Positions 53,605-64,000 of a stretch of 64,000 bases of DNA are shown in pieces; positions within the stretch are counted from its first letter, which is position 1, and every line of letters starts with the position of its first letter. Made by a program: the position numbers and the translations under genes. This stretch comes from Roseomonas genomospecies 6. GTDB lineage: Bacteria > Pseudomonadota > Alphaproteobacteria > Azospirillales > Azospirillaceae. The notes beneath the pieces were generated by a model that saw only the letters and a program-made list of their open reading frames with translations, was not told where the DNA came from and ran no database searches. The stretch spans positions 62,001-126,000 of the forward strand of contig NZ_QOKW01000019.1 in assembly GCF_008365375.1 (NCBI RefSeq). Reading direction: 5' to 3'.

Positions 53605-55374
53605 ATGGCTAGGATGATGGCGATTGAAGCGGCGGTGCACGTCCTGGAAAAAGAAGGCGTGTCCGTTTGCTTTGGCGTCCCCGGAGCGGCCATCAATCCG
53701 TTCTACGCGGCGCTGCAACGCAACGGCCGCATCGGCCACGTTCTTGCGCGCCACGTCGAGGGCGCGTCGCATATGGCCGAAGGCTACACGCGCGCCAAGG
53801 CCGGCAACATCGGCGTGTGCATCGGCACCTCCGGCCCCGCCGGCACCGACATGATCACCGGCCTCTACTCGGCGTCCGCCGACTCCATTCCGATCCTGTG
53901 CGTCACCGGACAGGCGCCGCGCGCCCGCCTGCACAAGGAGGATTTCCAGGCCGTGGACATCCCGTCCATCGCCAAGCCGGTCGCCAAGTGGGCCGTCACC
54001 GTGCTGGAGCCGGGGCAGGTCCCCTACGCCTTCCAGCAGGCGTTCCACCTGATGCGCTCCGGGCGGCCCGGCCCGGTGCTGCTCGACCTGCCGATCGACG
54101 TGCAGATGGCCGAGATCGAGTTCGATCCCGACACCTACCAGCCCCTGCCCACCTACAAGCCGGTGGCGACCCGCGCCCAGGTGGAAAAGGCGCTGGAGAT
54201 GCTGAACGCGGCGGAGCGTCCGCTGCTGGTGGCCGGCGGCGGCATCATCAACGCCGACGCCAGCGACCGTCTGGTGGAGTTCGCCGAGATCGCCGGCCTG
54301 CCGGTCATCCCGACGCTGATGGCCTGGGGCGCCATTCCGGACGACCATCCGCTGATGGCCGGCATGGTCGGTCTCCAGACCGCCCACCGCTACGGCAACG
54401 CCGCCATGCTGGCGTCCGACTTCGTGCTGGGCGTCGGCAACCGCTGGGCCAACCGCCACACCGGTTCGGTGGACGTCTACACCAAGGGCCGCAAGTTCGT
54501 GCATGTGGACATCGAGCCGACCCAGATCGGCCGCGTCTTCGCGCCGGACCTGGGCATCGTGTCCGACGCCGGGGCCGCGCTCGACCTCTTCATCGAGGTG
54601 GCGAAGGAGTGGAAGGCCGCCGGCAAGCTGCGCGACTGGTCGGAGTGGGTGAAGACCTGCCAGGTCCGCAAGCGTTCCATGCTGCGCAAGTCGGATTTCG
54701 CCAACGTGCCGATCAAGCCGCAGCGCGTCTATCAGGAGATGAACACCGCCTTCGGCGAGGACGTCTGCTACGTCTCGACCATCGGCCTGTCGCAGATCGC
54801 CGGCGCGCAGTTCCTGCACGTCTACAAGCCGCGCCATTGGATCAACTGCGGTCAGGCCGGCCCGCTCGGCTGGACTTTGCCGGCGGCTCTGGGCGTTCGG
54901 GTGGCCGATCCGAAGCGCAAGATCGTGGCGCTGTCCGGCGACTACGACTTCCAGTTCCTGATCGAGGAGCTGGCGGTGGGCGCGCAGTTCAAGCTGCCCT
55001 ACATCCACGTCCTGGTGAACAACAGCTACCTCGGGCTGATCCGGCAGGCGCAGCGCGCGTTCCAGATGGACTTCCAGGTCCAGCTCTCCTTCGAGAACAT
55101 CAACGCCCCGGAAATCGGCGTCTACGGCGTGGATCACATCGCGGTGGCCGAGGGTCTGGGCTGCAAGGCCATCCGCGTCACCGACCCGGACAACCTGCAA
55201 TCCGCCTTCGCCCAGGCGCAAGCCTGGATGGACGAGTTCCAGGTCCCGGTGGTGGTCGAGGTCATCCTGGAGCGCGTCACCAACATCGCCATGGGCACGG
55301 AGATCAACAACATCACCGAGTTCGAGGACGTGCTGGACGTGCCCGCGGACGAGCCGGAGCTGGTGCGGGTCTGA
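53605..55374 (+). CDS. gcl: Glyoxylate carboligase (tartronate-semialdehyde synthase)
   Basis: 589 residues; a ThDP enzyme joining two glyoxylate molecules to tartronate semialdehyde and CO2. It is nearly colinear with E. coli Gcl: FGVPGAAINPFY, LARHVEGASHMAEGYTRA with V51 in place of the usual ThDP-activating Glu (a known Gcl trait), and the ThDP motif SGDYDFQFLIEELAVGAQF...VNNSYLGLI. GGAGGAGACC precedes the ATG at 53605. It heads gcl-hyi-glxR-kinase. Confidence 0.96.
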   Translation: MARMMAIEAAVHVLEKEGVSVCFGVPGAAINPFYAALQRNGRIGHVLARHVEGASHMAEGYTRAKAGNIGVCIGTSGPAGTDMITGLYSASADSIPILCVTGQAPRARLHKEDFQAVDIPSIAKPVAKWAVTVLEPGQVPYAFQQAFHLMRSGRPGPVLLDLPIDVQMAEIEFDPDTYQPLPTYKPVATRAQVEKALEMLNAAERPLLVAGGGIINADASDRLVEFAEIAGLPVIPTLMAWGAIPDDHPLMAGMVGLQTAHRYGNAAMLASDFVLGVGNRWANRHTGSVDVYTKGRKFVHVDIEPTQIGRVFAPDLGIVSDAGAALDLFIEVAKEWKAAGKLRDWSEWVKTCQVRKRSMLRKSDFANVPIKPQRVYQEMNTAFGEDVCYVSTIGLSQIAGAQFLHVYKPRHWINCGQAGPLGWTLPAALGVRVADPKRKIVALSGDYDFQFLIEELAVGAQFKLPYIHVLVNNSYLGLIRQAQRAFQMDFQVQLSFENINAPEIGVYGVDHIAVAEGLGCKAIRVTDPDNLQSAFAQAQAWMDEFQVPVVVEVILERVTNIAMGTEINNITEFEDVLDVPADEPELVRV

Positions 55375-55385
55375 TCGGGCGGGCG

Positions 55386-55493
55386 GCCCCCTCCCTCCCA
55401 CTGCGTGGGTCCCTCCCTCCCCCGCCTTTGGCGGTGGAGGGCCTAAATCCCCTCTCCCGCGAAGCTGGGGAGGGTTAGGGAGGGGGCAAGCGA
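55386..55493 (+). repeat. GC-rich palindromic repeat element between gcl and hyi
   Basis: About 105 bp of CCCTCCC/GGGAGGG palindromes starting just after the gcl stop. It shares 19 identical bases (55407-55425) and 25 of 26 (55467-55492) with the element inside ureF. It may lower transcription of the distal genes or stabilise gcl mRNA. Confidence 0.8.
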
Positions 55494-55634
55494 CTCCAAC
55501 ATATCCACAGTTCCGCAGGGTGAAAAAAGGCAGCCACCGCGTTGACGCCCCTGCCACCACCCCCCGATCCTGAACGCCAACCGGCCAAGCCTGTAACGAA
55601 CATCCGGCCCGAAACGAACATCCGGGAGAGAGAC

Positions 55635-56432
55635 ATGCCCAAGTTCGCCGCCAATCTGACGATGCTCTACAACGAGCTGCCCTTCCTCGACCGCTTCGCC
55701 GCGGCGGCGAAGGACGGCTTCACCGGGGTCGAGTATCTGTTTCCCTACGCCTTCGAGAAGGACGCGCTGGCCGAGCGGCTGGCCGCCAACCGGCTGACCC
55801 AGGTCCTGCACAATCTGCCGGCGGGCGACTGGGACGCGGGCGAGCGCGGCATCGCCGTCCTGCCGGACCGCGTGGGCGAGTTCCAGGACGGGGTGGGCCG
55901 CGCCATCGAGTACGCCACGGCGCTGGGCTGCAAGCAGATCAACTGCCTCGCCGGCAAGGCCCCGGCGGGCGTGGCGGCGGACGCGCTGGAGCGCACCTTC
56001 GTCGACAACCTGTCCTTCGCCGCCAAGGCGCTGAAGCAGGCCGGCATCCGCTTCCTGATCGAGCCGATCAACACCCGCGACATTCCGGGCTTCTACCTGA
56101 CCAACACCGCGCAGGCGGAACGGATTCTGGAGGCTGTCGGCTCCGACAACCTCTTCATCCAGTACGACGTCTATCACATGCAGATCATGGAGGGCGATCT
56201 CGTCCCGACCATCCAGCGCCTGCTGCCGAAGATCGCGCATGTCCAGATCGCCGACAATCCGGGCCGCAACGAGCCGGGCACCGGCGAGATCAACTACCCC
56301 TTCGTCTTCGCGGCGCTGGACCGGCTCGGCTACGACGGCTGGGTCGGCTGCGAGTACAAGCCGGCCAAGGGGACCAGCGAAGGGCTGGGCTGGATGCGCG
56401 CCGCCACCCCCGGCGAGACCGTCGCCGCCTGA
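55635..56432 (+). CDS. hyi: Hydroxypyruvate isomerase
   Basis: 265 residues of the xylose-isomerase-like TIM-barrel family; interconverts hydroxypyruvate and tartronate semialdehyde. Landmarks: MPKFAANLTMLYNELPFLDRFAAAA, GVEYLFPY, LIEPINTRDIPGFYL, QYDVYHMQIMEGD, HVQIADNPGRNEPGTGEINYPF and GCEYKPA, which include the metal-binding Glu and His residues. GGGAGAGAG precedes the ATG. Confidence 0.94.
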   Translation: MPKFAANLTMLYNELPFLDRFAAAAKDGFTGVEYLFPYAFEKDALAERLAANRLTQVLHNLPAGDWDAGERGIAVLPDRVGEFQDGVGRAIEYATALGCKQINCLAGKAPAGVAADALERTFVDNLSFAAKALKQAGIRFLIEPINTRDIPGFYLTNTAQAERILEAVGSDNLFIQYDVYHMQIMEGDLVPTIQRLLPKIAHVQIADNPGRNEPGTGEINYPFVFAALDRLGYDGWVGCEYKPAKGTSEGLGWMRAATPGETVAA

Positions 56433-56483
56433 TTGCCGTCTGATCCGCATACGCCCGATCACAGAAGAATTGAGGACACAGCC

Positions 56484-57392
56484 ATGAACATTGGTTTCAT
56501 CGGTCTCGGCATCATGGGCCGCCCCATGGCCGGTCATCTGGCCGACGCCGGCCACACCCTGTTCGTCTACGACATCAACCCGGCCCCGGAAGACCTGCTG
56601 GCGAAGGGCGCCACGGCCTGCGGCTCCAGCCGCGAGGTGGCGCAGAAGGCCGACATCGTCTTCACCATGGTCCCCGACACGCCCCATGTGCAGGCCGCCC
56701 TGTTCAGCGCCGACGGCGTCGCCGAGGGTCTCACGCCCGGCAAGATCGTGGTGGACATGTCCTCGATCTCCCCGATCGAGACGAAGGCCTTCGCCCAGCG
56801 CATCAACGAGCTGGGCTGCGACTATCTCGACGCCCCGGTGTCCGGCGGTGAGGTCGGCGCCAAGGCCGCCTCGCTGACCATCATGGTCGGCGGTCCGGAG
56901 AAGGCCTTCGAGACGGTGAAGCCGCTCTTCGAAAAGATGGGCAAGAACATCACGCTGGTCGGCGGCAACGGTGACGGCCAGACGACGAAGGTCGCCAACC
57001 AGATCGTCGTCGCCCTGACCATCGAGGCGGTGGGCGAGGCCCTGCTCTTCGCGTCGAAGGCCGGCGCCGACCCGGCGAAGGTCCGTCAGGCCCTGATGGG
57101 CGGCTTCGCCTCCTCGCGCATCCTGGAGGTGCACGGCGAGCGCATGGTGAAGCGCACCTTCGATCCGGGCTTCCGCATCGAGCTGCACCAGAAGGACCTG
57201 AATCTGGCCCTGTCCGGCGCCCGCGCGCTCGGCGTGTCGCTGCCCAACACGGCCACCTGCCAGGAGCTGTTCAACGCCTGCGCCGCCCAGGGCGGCAAGG
57301 CGTGGGATCACTCCGGCATGGTCCGCGCCCTGGAACTGATGGCCAACCACGAGATCGGCCAGAACCACCGCGCGACCGAACCCGCGGAGTAA
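56484..57392 (+). CDS. glxR: Tartronate semialdehyde reductase
   Basis: 302 residues; reduces tartronate semialdehyde to glycerate with NAD(P)H. Beta-hydroxyacid dehydrogenase signatures: IGFIGLGIMGRPMAGHLADAGH (nucleotide site), DAPVSGGEVGAKAASLTIMVGG, the catalytic Lys in GDGQTTKVANQIVV, and HQKDLNLAL. Length normal. Third gene of the glyoxylate operon. Confidence 0.94.
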   Translation: MNIGFIGLGIMGRPMAGHLADAGHTLFVYDINPAPEDLLAKGATACGSSREVAQKADIVFTMVPDTPHVQAALFSADGVAEGLTPGKIVVDMSSISPIETKAFAQRINELGCDYLDAPVSGGEVGAKAASLTIMVGGPEKAFETVKPLFEKMGKNITLVGGNGDGQTTKVANQIVVALTIEAVGEALLFASKAGADPAKVRQALMGGFASSRILEVHGERMVKRTFDPGFRIELHQKDLNLALSGARALGVSLPNTATCQELFNACAAQGGKAWDHSGMVRALELMANHEIGQNHRATEPAE

Positions 57393-57404
57393 GGCCGGAG
57401 TGAC

Positions 57405-57547
57405 TGCCCCTCTCCCGCCCCGGGAGAGGGAGGGGCCCATGCGCAGCATGGGAGGGTGAGGGTGCCGCCAAGGAACAGTGCCTTAATCCTCGGCTTCACC
57501 CTCACCCGGCGCCTTCGGCGCCACCCTCTCCCGGGACGGGAGAGGGA
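57405..57547. repeat. Inverted pair of GC-rich palindromic repeats
   Basis: CCCTCTCCCGCCCCGGGAGAGGG and GGAGGGTGAGGGTG (57409-57464) are answered in reverse by CACCCTCACCC and CCCTCTCCCGGGACGGGAGAGGG (57497-57547). The pair could fold into a long hairpin between glxR and the kinase gene. Related to, but not the same as, the elements at 28577 and 55386. Confidence 0.75.
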
Positions 57548-57655
57548 ATAAGGACCCCTCCCCATTGCCGCCCGCGCCGAATCCGTTAGCATTCCCAGCA
57601 CATGAGGACCGGCGCCGGTGAACGGCGCGGCTCAGGGAAGGGACGAGACCAGATC

Positions 57656-58918
57656 ATGACGACCACCGATCCCCGCGCGCTTCTGAACGACATGTTCCGT
57701 GCCGCCGTTGCCTCGGCGCAGCCGGCGCTGTGCGTGCCGCCGCATCTTCCGGAACCGCCGAAGGGCCGCACGGTCGTCGTCGGCGCCGGGAAGGCCGCGG
57801 CCTCCATGGCTAAGGCGGTGGAGGACCATTGGAAAGGCCCGCTGTCCGGTCTGGTCGTCACCCGCTACGGCCACAACGTCCCCTGCGAACGGATCGAGGT
57901 GGTCGAGGCGTCGCACCCCGTGCCCGACGAGGCCGGTCAGCAGGCAGCAAAGCGAATCCTCGACATCGCCGCGTCGCTCGGCCCCGACGACTTGATGCTC
58001 TGCCTGATCTCCGGCGGCGGCTCCGCCCTGCTGGCCCTGCCCGCGCCCGGCATCTCCATGGCCGACAAGCAGGCGGTGTCCAAGGCGCTGCTCCGCTCCG
58101 GCGCGAACATCACGGAGATGAACTGCGTCCGCAAGCACCTGTCCGCCATCAAGGGCGGGCGGCTTGCCGCGGCGACCAGGGCGCGGGTGGTGTCGCTGGT
58201 CATCTCCGACGTGCCGGGCGACGACCTGTCGGTGATCGCCTCCGGCCCCACCGTGCCGGACCCGACCAGCTACGCCGACGCTCTGGCCGTGCTGGAGAAG
58301 TACGGCATCACCCCGCCGCAGCCGGTCATGGACCATCTGCTGGCCGGGCGCGACGAGAGTCCGAAGCCCGGCGACCCGCGGCTGGAGCGCGTCAGCACGA
58401 TCCTGGTCGCCACCCCGCAGATGGCGCTGGAGCGCGCGGCGGAGGTCGCCCGCAAGGCCGGCGTCACGCCGGTGATTCTCGGCAACGCGCTGGAGGGCGA
58501 ATCGCGCGAGGTGGCGCTCGTCCATGCCGGCATCGCCCGCCAGATCGTCGAGCACGACCAGCCGGCGGCCAAGCCCTGCGTCCTGCTGTCCGGCGGCGAG
58601 ACCACGGTGACGGTGCGCGGCAAGGGCCGCGGCGGTCGCAACGCCGAATTCCTGCTGGCGCTGACCGTGGCGCTGGACGGAATGGCGGGGGTTCACGCCC
58701 TGGCCGCCGACACCGACGGCATCGACGGGACGGAGGACAACGCGGGCGCCCTGCTCTCCCCCGATACGCTGACCCGCGCCGCCGAGGCCGGTGTCAACGC
58801 CAAGGAGCGTCTGGCCGACAACGACGGCTACAGCTTCTTCAGCGCGCTCGGCGACCTGTTGGTGACTGGGCCGACCCTGACCAACGTCAACGATTTCCGC
58901 GCGGTGCTGGTCGTGTAG
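57656..58918 (+). CDS. Glycerate 2-kinase (MOFRL family; older name hydroxypyruvate reductase TtuD)
   Basis: 420 residues of the GckA/TtuD family with N-terminal DUF4147 and C-terminal MOFRL domain. Landmarks: VVVGAGKAAASMAKAVE, YGHNVPC, EASHPVPDEAGQQAAKRIL, LCLISGGGSALLALPAPGI, KHLSAIKGGRLA and SGGETTVTVRGKGRGGRNAEFLLAL. It phosphorylates glycerate to 2-phosphoglycerate, completing the route from glyoxylate; many are annotated hydroxypyruvate reductase. The kinase call is from family knowledge. Confidence 0.9.
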   Translation: MTTTDPRALLNDMFRAAVASAQPALCVPPHLPEPPKGRTVVVGAGKAAASMAKAVEDHWKGPLSGLVVTRYGHNVPCERIEVVEASHPVPDEAGQQAAKRILDIAASLGPDDLMLCLISGGGSALLALPAPGISMADKQAVSKALLRSGANITEMNCVRKHLSAIKGGRLAAATRARVVSLVISDVPGDDLSVIASGPTVPDPTSYADALAVLEKYGITPPQPVMDHLLAGRDESPKPGDPRLERVSTILVATPQMALERAAEVARKAGVTPVILGNALEGESREVALVHAGIARQIVEHDQPAAKPCVLLSGGETTVTVRGKGRGGRNAEFLLALTVALDGMAGVHALAADTDGIDGTEDNAGALLSPDTLTRAAEAGVNAKERLADNDGYSFFSALGDLLVTGPTLTNVNDFRAVLVV

Positions 58919-59172
58919 GGAACGGGGCGCCAGCGGCCGATTTGATATATCACTTATGGCCAGAGCGGCGTCCGCTCACGAAAATTTGTTGATGCTCCCA
59001 CGGATTATCCGCCACACTCACCGTCAAGGCATCACGAATATGGCGTCTGGCATGCCAACAGCATGCAACCGGATTGCCCTGTTCGAAGGATAAAGCGAAG
59101 CGGTCGGGCACCGAACGCACCCCGCGCGCGCCAGGACAAGAACGAGAAAGCGGACCATCCGGGAGGAACCAT

Positions 59173-60471
59173 ATGCGCCAAACCGGTGCGCGAAGCGCTT
59201 CGCCGTGGGGCGGGCGTTGGATGCAGTTGCTTGCCGGCGTCATCTGCATGTCGATGATCGCCAATCTCCAGTACGGGTGGACCCTCTTCGTCGAACCCAT
59301 CGACGACAAGCATGGCTGGGGCCGTGCGGCCATCCAGGTGGCCTTCACCATCTTCATCGTCACCGAAACATGGCTGGTGCCCGTCGAGGGCTGGTTCGTG
59401 GACCGGTTCGGCCCGCGGATCGTCGTGCTGTTCGGCTCCGTGCTCTGCGCCGCCTCCTGGGCGCTGAACGCGGTGGCCGATTCGCTGCTCGTGCTCTACG
59501 TCGCGGCGGCCATCGGCGGCGTCGGGGCGGGCGCCGTCTACGGAACCTGCGTGGGCAACGCCCTGAAATGGTTCCCCGACCGGCGCGGTCTGGCCGCGGG
59601 AATCACCGCCGCGGGCTTCGGCGCCGGCTCCGCCCTGACGGTGGTGCCGATCGCCACGATGATCGAGACCTCGGGCTACGAGGCCACCTTCATGGCCTTC
59701 GGGCTGGGCCAGGGGCTGGTCGTCTTCGCGCTCGCCTGGCTGCTGGTGGCACCGCCTTCCGCCCCGGTCTCCCGCGCCGGCGTCGCCACCCCACCCGCGC
59801 AGCGGCAGTACACGCCGAACCAGATGGTCCGCACGCCGGTCTTCTGGGTCATGTACGCCATGTTCGTGATGGTGGCCGGCGGCGGGCTGATGGCGACGGC
59901 GCAGCTCGGCCCCATCGCCCAGGATTTCGGGCTGGCCCACGCGCCGGTCAGCATCCTCGGCCTGACCCTTCCCGCCCTGACCTTCGCCCTGTCCATCGAC
60001 CGGGTGCTGAACGGGCTGACGCGACCCTTCTTCGGCTGGGTGTCCGACCACATCGGGCGCGAGAACACCATGTTCATCGCCTTCGCGATCGAGGCCGTGG
60101 GCATCGTCGCGCTCAGCCTCTATGGCCGCGATCCGGTGGCCTTCGTGCTGCTGACCGGTCTGGTCTTCTTTGCCTGGGGCGAGATCTACAGCCTGTTCCC
60201 CGCCTGTTGCGCCGACACCTTCGGATCGAAGTTCGCGGCGAGCAACGCCGGGCTGCTCTACACCGCCAAGGGCACGGCGGCTCTGCTGATCCCCTTCGCC
60301 AACATCATCGCCGACGCGACGGGAAGCTGGCACGCGGTCTTCCTGCTGGCCGCCGGGGTCAACGCTCTGGCCGCCGTGCTGGCGCTGTTCGTCCTGCGCC
60401 CGATGCGCAACCGCATGGCCGCCGAGTCGCTGGGCACGCACAGCAGCCGGAGCGCAACGGCAACGTCCTGA
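59173..60471 (+). CDS. OxlT-like MFS oxalate/formate (or organic acid) transporter
   Basis: 432 residues with 12 membrane helices of the oxalate:formate antiporter family. Landmarks: WMQLLAGVICMSMIANLQYGWTLFV, WFVDRFGPR, KWFPDRRGLAAGITAAGFGAGSAL, DRVLNGLTRPFFGWVSDHIGRE and GEIYSLFPA. The substrate is inferred from family and from the glyoxylate genes upstream; oxalyl-CoA genes are not in the window. GGGAGGAACC precedes the ATG at 59173. A paralogue begins the right edge. Confidence 0.85.
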   Translation: MRQTGARSASPWGGRWMQLLAGVICMSMIANLQYGWTLFVEPIDDKHGWGRAAIQVAFTIFIVTETWLVPVEGWFVDRFGPRIVVLFGSVLCAASWALNAVADSLLVLYVAAAIGGVGAGAVYGTCVGNALKWFPDRRGLAAGITAAGFGAGSALTVVPIATMIETSGYEATFMAFGLGQGLVVFALAWLLVAPPSAPVSRAGVATPPAQRQYTPNQMVRTPVFWVMYAMFVMVAGGGLMATAQLGPIAQDFGLAHAPVSILGLTLPALTFALSIDRVLNGLTRPFFGWVSDHIGRENTMFIAFAIEAVGIVALSLYGRDPVAFVLLTGLVFFAWGEIYSLFPACCADTFGSKFAASNAGLLYTAKGTAALLIPFANIIADATGSWHAVFLLAAGVNALAAVLALFVLRPMRNRMAAESLGTHSSRSATATS

Positions 60472-60514
60472 CGCTCTCTTCCCCCTCCCCCCGTCGGGGA
60501 AGGAGCCGAAGCGA

Positions 60515-60542
60515 GGGGGCGCCCGCAAGGGCGTCCCCTTTT
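60515..60542 (+). terminator. Rho-independent terminator after the transporter gene
   Basis: GGGGGCGCCC (60515-60524) pairs with GGGCGTCCCC (60529-60538) across GCAA, with one G-T mismatch, then TTTT. It ends the glyoxylate operon and lies between the convergent transporter and thiC genes. Confidence 0.75.
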
Positions 60543-60553
60543 CGATTCGGGCG

Positions 60554-62407
<1,854 letters not shown>

Positions 62408-62516
62408 CTGCTGGATCTCCATCGCACATAGGATCGTTGGAGATCCGGGTGTGACGGAGCGGCAGAACGGACGACCGGAGCGGTCCCCATGGGGGATGCG
62501 TGACCTTGGCCCGTTT

Positions 62517-62614
62517 GTTCCTGTCCCTACGCCGGTACGACCCGGATCAGGTTCAAAGGGTTCGGCGCCTTACGGCGTCATCTCAGCCCCGCGCTATGGG
62601 GCTCCCCTTGGAAC
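62517..62614 (-). ncRNA. TPP riboswitch (THI element) upstream of thiC
   Basis: Read on the minus strand: GGGGAGCCCC, then GGGGCTGAGATGACGCCG with the invariant CTGAGA, then GAACCCTTTGAACCTGATCC with the ACCTGAT core, GGGTCGTACCGGCGTAGGGA. GTTCC (62614-62610) and GGAAC (62521-62517) can close helix P1. All THI-box parts are present in order. It sits about 110 bases before the thiC start and should lower expression when thiamine diphosphate is plentiful. Confidence 0.95.
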
Positions 62615-62712
62615 GTCGCCATGCTGGACGATCAGCCCCACCCACGTCAACGCCGATTCACGGCGAACCGGGAAACGGCGGAGCAAACTCCAAGAATACG
62701 GTATCCGTTATC

Positions 62713-62723
62713 TGGTATACAAA
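62713..62723. promoter_or_regulatory. Palindromic site between thiC leader and the next gene
   Basis: TGGTATACAAA, preceded by ATC, resembles GntR/FCD operators and the site near 52698. It may alternatively be part of a thiC promoter. Low certainty. Confidence 0.3.
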
Positions 62724-62808
62724 ATTCTCTTGCGCAGCCTGAGCGGAGCCGTTATGCTGCAACACAACATGACAGACGTCCCCTGTCCAAGTTTCCGGAG
62801 CCCGTCCC

Positions 62809-62997
62809 ATGATCGACCCCCAGATGATCGCTTTCGTCGCCCTCGCCGGCCTGATGGGTCATGCGCTGACTCTGACCCTGCGGGGCGAGGACGGGGCCGA
62901 TCCCGACCGGCGGGACGAGGAGCCGGACGGGCTCTGGTCGTCGGAACGGTTCAACCAGACCGGCGAAGGCCACAACCGTCCCTTCTTCCTGGAATGA
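62809..62997 (+). CDS. Small single-helix membrane protein, unknown function
   Basis: 62 residues: a membrane helix (about 5-24, QMIAFVALAGLMGHALTLTL) followed by a charged tail ending HNRPFFLE. CCGGAG precedes the ATG at a good distance and a terminator follows. I do not recognise it. It is between thiC and the second OxlT-like gene, convergent with the latter. Confidence 0.6.
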   Translation: MIDPQMIAFVALAGLMGHALTLTLRGEDGADPDRRDEEPDGLWSSERFNQTGEGHNRPFFLE

Positions 62998-63002
62998 GAA
63001 AA

Positions 63003-63033
63003 GCCGCCGCGCGGGGTGCGCGCGGCGGCCTTT
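63003..63033. terminator. Rho-independent terminator
   Basis: GCCGCCGCGC (63003-63012) pairs with GCGCGGCGGC (63020-63029); CTTTCT follows on the plus strand and CTTTTC on the minus strand. It would serve the small protein gene and, less well, the converging transporter gene. Confidence 0.8.
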
Positions 63034-63078
63034 CTGTCGATGTTGCTTGCGGAAAGCGAACTGTCCCTAACGTCCCGC

Positions 63079-64000
63079 TCAGTGTCCGGGCTGCACCGCC
63101 AGCCCACCCGTGCCCTGCTGGGCGGCGAGGAGTTCGGCGTTGCGGGCATGATGCTTGCGCAGCATGGGCCGCAGAACCGCGATGGCGCAGAAGGCGGCGA
63201 TCAAGTCCATGGTGGCGCAGATGTAGAGCACGGTCGCCCAGGTGCCGGTGGCTTCCATCAGCAGGTTGCCCAGCGGAACCAGCAGAGCCGCGATGCCCTT
63301 GGCGCAGTACAGCACGCCGTAGATCTTGGCCGCATGCTTGGTGCCGAAGGTGTCGGCCGAGGTCGCGCTGAACAGGCTGTAGACTTCGCCCCAGGCCAGG
63401 AACACCAGGCCCGACAGGATCAGGAACATGATCGGGTCGTGGCCGAAGCGGCTGAGCATCAGGATGCCGATGCCTTCGAAGGTGAAGGCGATGAACATCG
63501 TCGCTTCACGGCCGATGTGGTCGGAGATGAAGCCGAACAGCGGACGGGAGATGCCGTTCATCACGCGGTCGAGCATCAGCGCGAAGGGCAGAGCCGCCAT
63601 GGTGATGCCGAACAGGCTGATCGGGGCTTCCTTGACGCCCAGATCGTGGGCGATCACGCCGAGCTGGGCCACCGCCATCAAGCCACCGGACACCGTGCAG
63701 ATGAACATCACCATCATGACCCAGAACACCGGGGTCTGCAGCGCTTCCTTCAGCGTGTAGTCGCGGCGGGACTGCAGGACCTTGGTCGAGGCCCTGACCT
63801 GATCCTTCTGCGGGGCGCGCAGGAAGAAGGCGGCGCACAGGATGATCGCACCCTGCAGCAGGCCGAACCAGAAGAAGGTCGCCTGATAGCCCGAGGAGTG
63901 GATCATGTTGGCGATCGGCAGGATGGTCAGGGCCGAGCCGGCGCCGTAGCCGCCCGCGGTCAGGCCGACGGCCAGGCCGCGCTTGTCGGGGAACCACTTG
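63079..64000 (-). CDS. OxlT-like MFS transporter, second copy (5' part outside window)
   Basis: The last 307 codons, read on the minus strand and open to the right edge. It begins in KWFPDKRGLAVGLTAGGYGAGSALTILPIANMIHSSGY and continues through DRVMNGISRPLFGFISDHIGREATMF and GEVYSLFSATSADTFGTKHAA. It is clearly related to the transporter at 59173 along its whole visible length but not identical. Oxalate/formate antiporter family; substrate unproven. The window contains no more of it. Confidence 0.85.
   Translation of the reverse strand, partial: KWFPDKRGLAVGLTAGGYGAGSALTILPIANMIHSSGYQATFFWFGLLQGAIILCAAFFLRAPQKDQVRASTKVLQSRRDYTLKEALQTPVFWVMMVMFICTVSGGLMAVAQLGVIAHDLGVKEAPISLFGITMAALPFALMLDRVMNGISRPLFGFISDHIGREATMFIAFTFEGIGILMLSRFGHDPIMFLILSGLVFLAWGEVYSLFSATSADTFGTKHAAKIYGVLYCAKGIAALLVPLGNLLMEATGTWATVLYICATMDLIAAFCAIAVLRPMLRKHHARNAELLAAQQGTGGLAVQPGH

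Noticed and set aside
58940..58953. TGATATATCA palindrome upstream of the OxlT-like gene as an operator
   Set aside because: Too short and AT-only to assign to any regulator; no second copy seen.
59043..59066. Sigma-54 promoter before the OxlT-like gene
   Set aside because: GG and GC are ten bases apart, but the -12 element reads CAGC instead of TTGC and there is no nearby enhancer site.

Overview
The window is GC-rich (about two thirds G+C by eye) alphaproteobacterial DNA. The gene content (urease and xanthine dehydrogenase cluster, GapR-type protein, a full glyoxylate-to-glycerate operon, TyrR-like activator) and my general knowledge of these genomes suggest Azospirillum or a close relative. 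The genus is an inference; no rRNA or other marker is present.

Region 1 (1-1482) is the 5' part of an IS3-family element. It has two overlapping frames, an A8 slippery run and a DDE transposase that runs off the left edge. It has inserted into the portal gene of a Mu-like transposable prophage.

Region 2 (1483-19379) is that prophage, read mostly on the minus strand. From its early end it carries a repressor (+), divergent Ner-like protein, CII-like regulator, MuA transposase, MuB ATPase, a long run of small early genes including Gam and a GapR-like protein, GemA, a Mor-like activator, the lysis module (muramidase, possible holin), DksA/TraR, Mu gp25/26/27-like proteins, terminase and the broken portal. 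The prophage terminus is readable at 19379: a TG...CA end with three copies of a 10-bp motif spaced much like the MuA sites L1, L2 and L3. Remaining head and tail genes, if present, lie left of the window.

Region 3 (19386-27151) is host chromosome: a glycosyltransferase and O-antigen ligase-like protein, a DUF3299-like exported protein, an ArsR regulator, N-formylglutamate amidohydrolase, hemerythrin, FabI, a small membrane protein and a PRC-barrel protein.

Region 4 (27252-38429) joins purine and urea catabolism on the minus strand: xdhA-xdhB-ureD-(glycosyltransferase)-ureA-ureB-ureC-murI-ureE-ureF-ureG. ureF carries a palindromic intergenic-type repeat read in frame near its N-terminus.

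Region 5 (38546-51844) holds two LuxR-type response regulators (one without the phospho-acceptor Asp), a PfpI-like protein, a second PRC-barrel protein, dadA facing a TyrR-like activator across a region with a good sigma-54 promoter match and three TyrR-like boxes, a gamma-carbonic anhydrase, a TSUP permease, a CBS protein, a PPDK-like protein lacking its C-terminal domain, a NUDIX hydrolase and pyruvate kinase.

Region 6 (51900-64000) is a C2-acid module: a GntR regulator, thiE, then gcl-hyi-glxR-glycerate 2-kinase and an OxlT-like transporter, thiC under a TPP riboswitch, and a second OxlT-like gene cut by the right edge. Glyoxylate carboligase needs thiamine diphosphate, so the neighbouring thiamine genes make functional sense. 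No tRNA, rRNA or CRISPR array was seen.
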